Assembly (NCBI GenBank): GCA_020852155.1
Contig: JADZBJ010000244.1
Location: forward strand, 1-7,935
DNA from: Saprospiraceae bacterium
Lineage (GTDB): Bacteria > Bacteroidota > Bacteroidia > Chitinophagales > Saprospiraceae
Length of the DNA stretch: 7,935 nt
Direction of reading: 5' to 3'
The position numbers and the translations under genes were made by a program. Below, in pieces: positions 6,561 through 7,935 of this stretch. How positions within the stretch are numbered: position 1 is the first letter of the stretch; each line of letters begins with the position of its first letter. The notes below the pieces were generated by a model. The model made no database searches. It saw nothing but the letters and a program-made list of their open reading frames with translations, and was not told the origin of the DNA.

Positions 6561-7934
6561 TCAATGCGTTGCCATTGATACGGGATAATTCAAATTTTTC
6601 TTCCCCAACTCCAACATCCGGCGCCCGGCGCCCTCTTCATATAATTCAGGTTGAAGCGCTGAATCAAGGAACAGGCTTTGTGACAGTTCCGTATCATGCG
6701 TAGCACGTAATTTCAGGAAAAACAAGGGTGTTCCGGCAAGTAAGGTTTGACCGGCAGGCAGAACATCCAGCAAGCGAAGTAGCCCATTTTCCGTAAAACG
6801 ATATTGCTCGGCCGGAAGCCCGACAACCCCGACACACTGAAGGCTTGAACGGTCAAAGCCCAGCGACATCTGCCAGCCTTCGGTTTGTACATCAGCACCT
6901 AGCGAGACGGCCACCAGCGCCTCTTCACCGGCACGCAAACGAGCACGGTCGAAACGCAAACGAAGGGGCGGTTTTACCTCCGAACGATCATCATCATTGG
7001 GTTGCAACGTGCTGACATCTGCTGAAAAATTGACATCACCGCTTTTAACGGCTACAAAATCCAGTCCGGGCAGCACATGATCGTCCTGCAAATTGGGCAA
7101 AACAATCTGGTAAGTATCAAGTGTGCTTGAAAAACTCAACAAACTGGCGGGGTTGGCCAACGGGCGAATAACGCGCCACGACGGTACAGCAGGGAACGTA
7201 TCGTAAATGCCCAGCAGGAGTTTTCGCGTTTCAACTATATCGAAAGTCGTCACGGAACTGCTGCGATTAACATCGGCGGCCAGGGCCTGATAAGCAGAGG
7301 TAAAACTTTCAATACCTAAAATATGCTTGGAAATCAGCACCAAATCAAATGTGCTGACGCCGTTGAGTGGATAATCCTGTTTGACGGCCTGCACCGTAGC
7401 CAGATAGTTGCCTCCAAAGGGCAGTTTTTCAGTAATGCTGCTGTAACAACTGTCCTGATAGTTGGTTACGCGATATTTATTGACAGTTGGCGTTACGCCG
7501 CTGGTTGAAACAACACGTGTACGCAACTGGAAGTTATTGAGTTTAAACCCGTCGCCTTTTCTGAGGCATCCCCTGAAATCCAGGTCGCCGTCCTGATTGC
7601 AAACACAGTCGCTGTCGCCATCTTGTACCAGTACGTAAGAGTTACAGGTATTCATCAGTCCGGATGCGTCGCGCGCTACGATCTCGACGAAATTGGTGCC
7701 TTTATCGCATTTCAGGTAGGTCATGGTATCTGTTGTCGGGAAGCCTGTTCCACTACCTGCTTTACGAATGCCGATTTGAATCTGATTATTGGGCGTGCAG
7801 TTGTCTGTCAATGAGAGGATAAAACTACTCGCCGCAAAACTCACTTGGCAATCCGGCGGCTCTAACTGTTGCGTCAACCCATTGATACACAACAGATTGG
7901 GCGGAGAGCAATCTTTCACAACAAATTGATGCGA
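6561..7934 (-). CDS. Large extracellular surface protein, C-terminal part with dockerin-like and cohesin-like modules
   Basis: The frame is open at the right edge, so the protein starts outside the window; GTG at 7919 is not a convincing start because the frame continues through it. Numbering from 7919, residues about 1-100 are an Ig-like module with spaced Cys residues ('LTDNCTPNNQIQIGI', 'ARDASGLMNTC') as repeated in Saprospiraceae surface proteins. Residues 100-118 are Asp-rich (DGDSDC, NQDGDLD) and may bind calcium. Residues 182-239 hold two dockerin-like half-repeats, 'GVSTFDLVLISKHILGI' and 'DVNRSSSVTTFDIVETRKLL'. 'VKSGDVNFSAD' (291-301) is another family mark. Residues about 318-436 look cohesin-like ('GWQMSLGFDRSSL'). 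The protein ends soon after, at 'NYPVSMATH', with no PNPF-type C-terminal sorting domain of the type IX secretion system, which usually follows in such proteins. Likely secreted and surface-attached; the ligand is unknown. Confidence 0.8.
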   Translation of the reverse strand, partial: SHQFVVKDCSPPNLLCINGLTQQLEPPDCQVSFAASSFILSLTDNCTPNNQIQIGIRKAGSGTGFPTTDTMTYLKCDKGTNFVEIVARDASGLMNTCNSYVLVQDGDSDCVCNQDGDLDFRGCLRKGDGFKLNNFQLRTRVVSTSGVTPTVNKYRVTNYQDSCYSSITEKLPFGGNYLATVQAVKQDYPLNGVSTFDLVLISKHILGIESFTSAYQALAADVNRSSSVTTFDIVETRKLLLGIYDTFPAVPSWRVIRPLANPASLLSFSSTLDTYQIVLPNLQDDHVLPGLDFVAVKSGDVNFSADVSTLQPNDDDRSEVKPPLRLRFDRARLRAGEEALVAVSLGADVQTEGWQMSLGFDRSSLQCVGVVGLPAEQYRFTENGLLRLLDVLPAGQTLLAGTPLFFLKLRATHDTELSQSLFLDSALQPELYEEGAGRRMLELGKKNLNYPVSMATH

Positions 7935-7935
7935 G

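Overview
The window looks like chromosomal DNA of a Bacteroidota bacterium, most likely from the Saprospiria/Chitinophagia side. This rests on protein families and promoter style, not on a database search. The indicators are a DUF5916-type outer-membrane protein, an Omp28-type lipoprotein next to a DUF6029-type barrel, a large surface protein with the dockerin-like 'GVSTFDLVLISKHILGI' pair typical of Saprospiraceae, and promoter boxes of the Bacteroidota form TTG...TAnnTTTG.

Layout, left to right. (1) Positions 3-2138, plus strand: the 3' part of a gene for a CBM9-like plus DUF5916 beta-barrel protein, open at the left edge. (2) Positions 2272-2926: an AT-rich island with a single-domain Y1 (HUH) transposase of the IS200/REP-associated type. 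It is bracketed by GC-rich hairpin repeats, in direct orientation on the left and inverted on the right, so the gene sits inside a long imperfect inverted repeat. (3) Positions 3079-3115: a perfect 16-bp stem, a strong terminator for the minus-strand genes to its right and possibly usable from both sides. (4) Positions 3138-5741, minus strand: a probable two-gene operon, a DUF6029-like outer-membrane barrel followed by an Omp28-like CxxC lipoprotein. A full Bacteroidota promoter lies so close to the first ATG that the mRNA may be leaderless. (5) Positions 5845-6525, minus strand: a toxin-antitoxin remnant with an intact antitoxin-like gene and a PIN (VapC-like) toxin broken by a stop codon and a frameshift. 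(6) Positions 6561 to the right edge, minus strand: the C-terminal part of a large extracellular protein (Ig-like, dockerin-like and cohesin-like modules). It stops right after the cohesin-like module, without the expected type IX secretion C-terminal domain, 35 bases before the antitoxin gene.

Most genes encode envelope proteins. Two small AT-rich accessory units (the transposase with its repeats, and the decayed toxin-antitoxin pair) have been inserted between them. The least ordinary features are the symmetrical REP-like architecture around the transposase, the abrupt junction between the surface-protein gene and the toxin-antitoxin remnant, and the possible leaderless promoter. I saw no convincing wholly new multi-gene system, and no tRNA, rRNA or CRISPR array.
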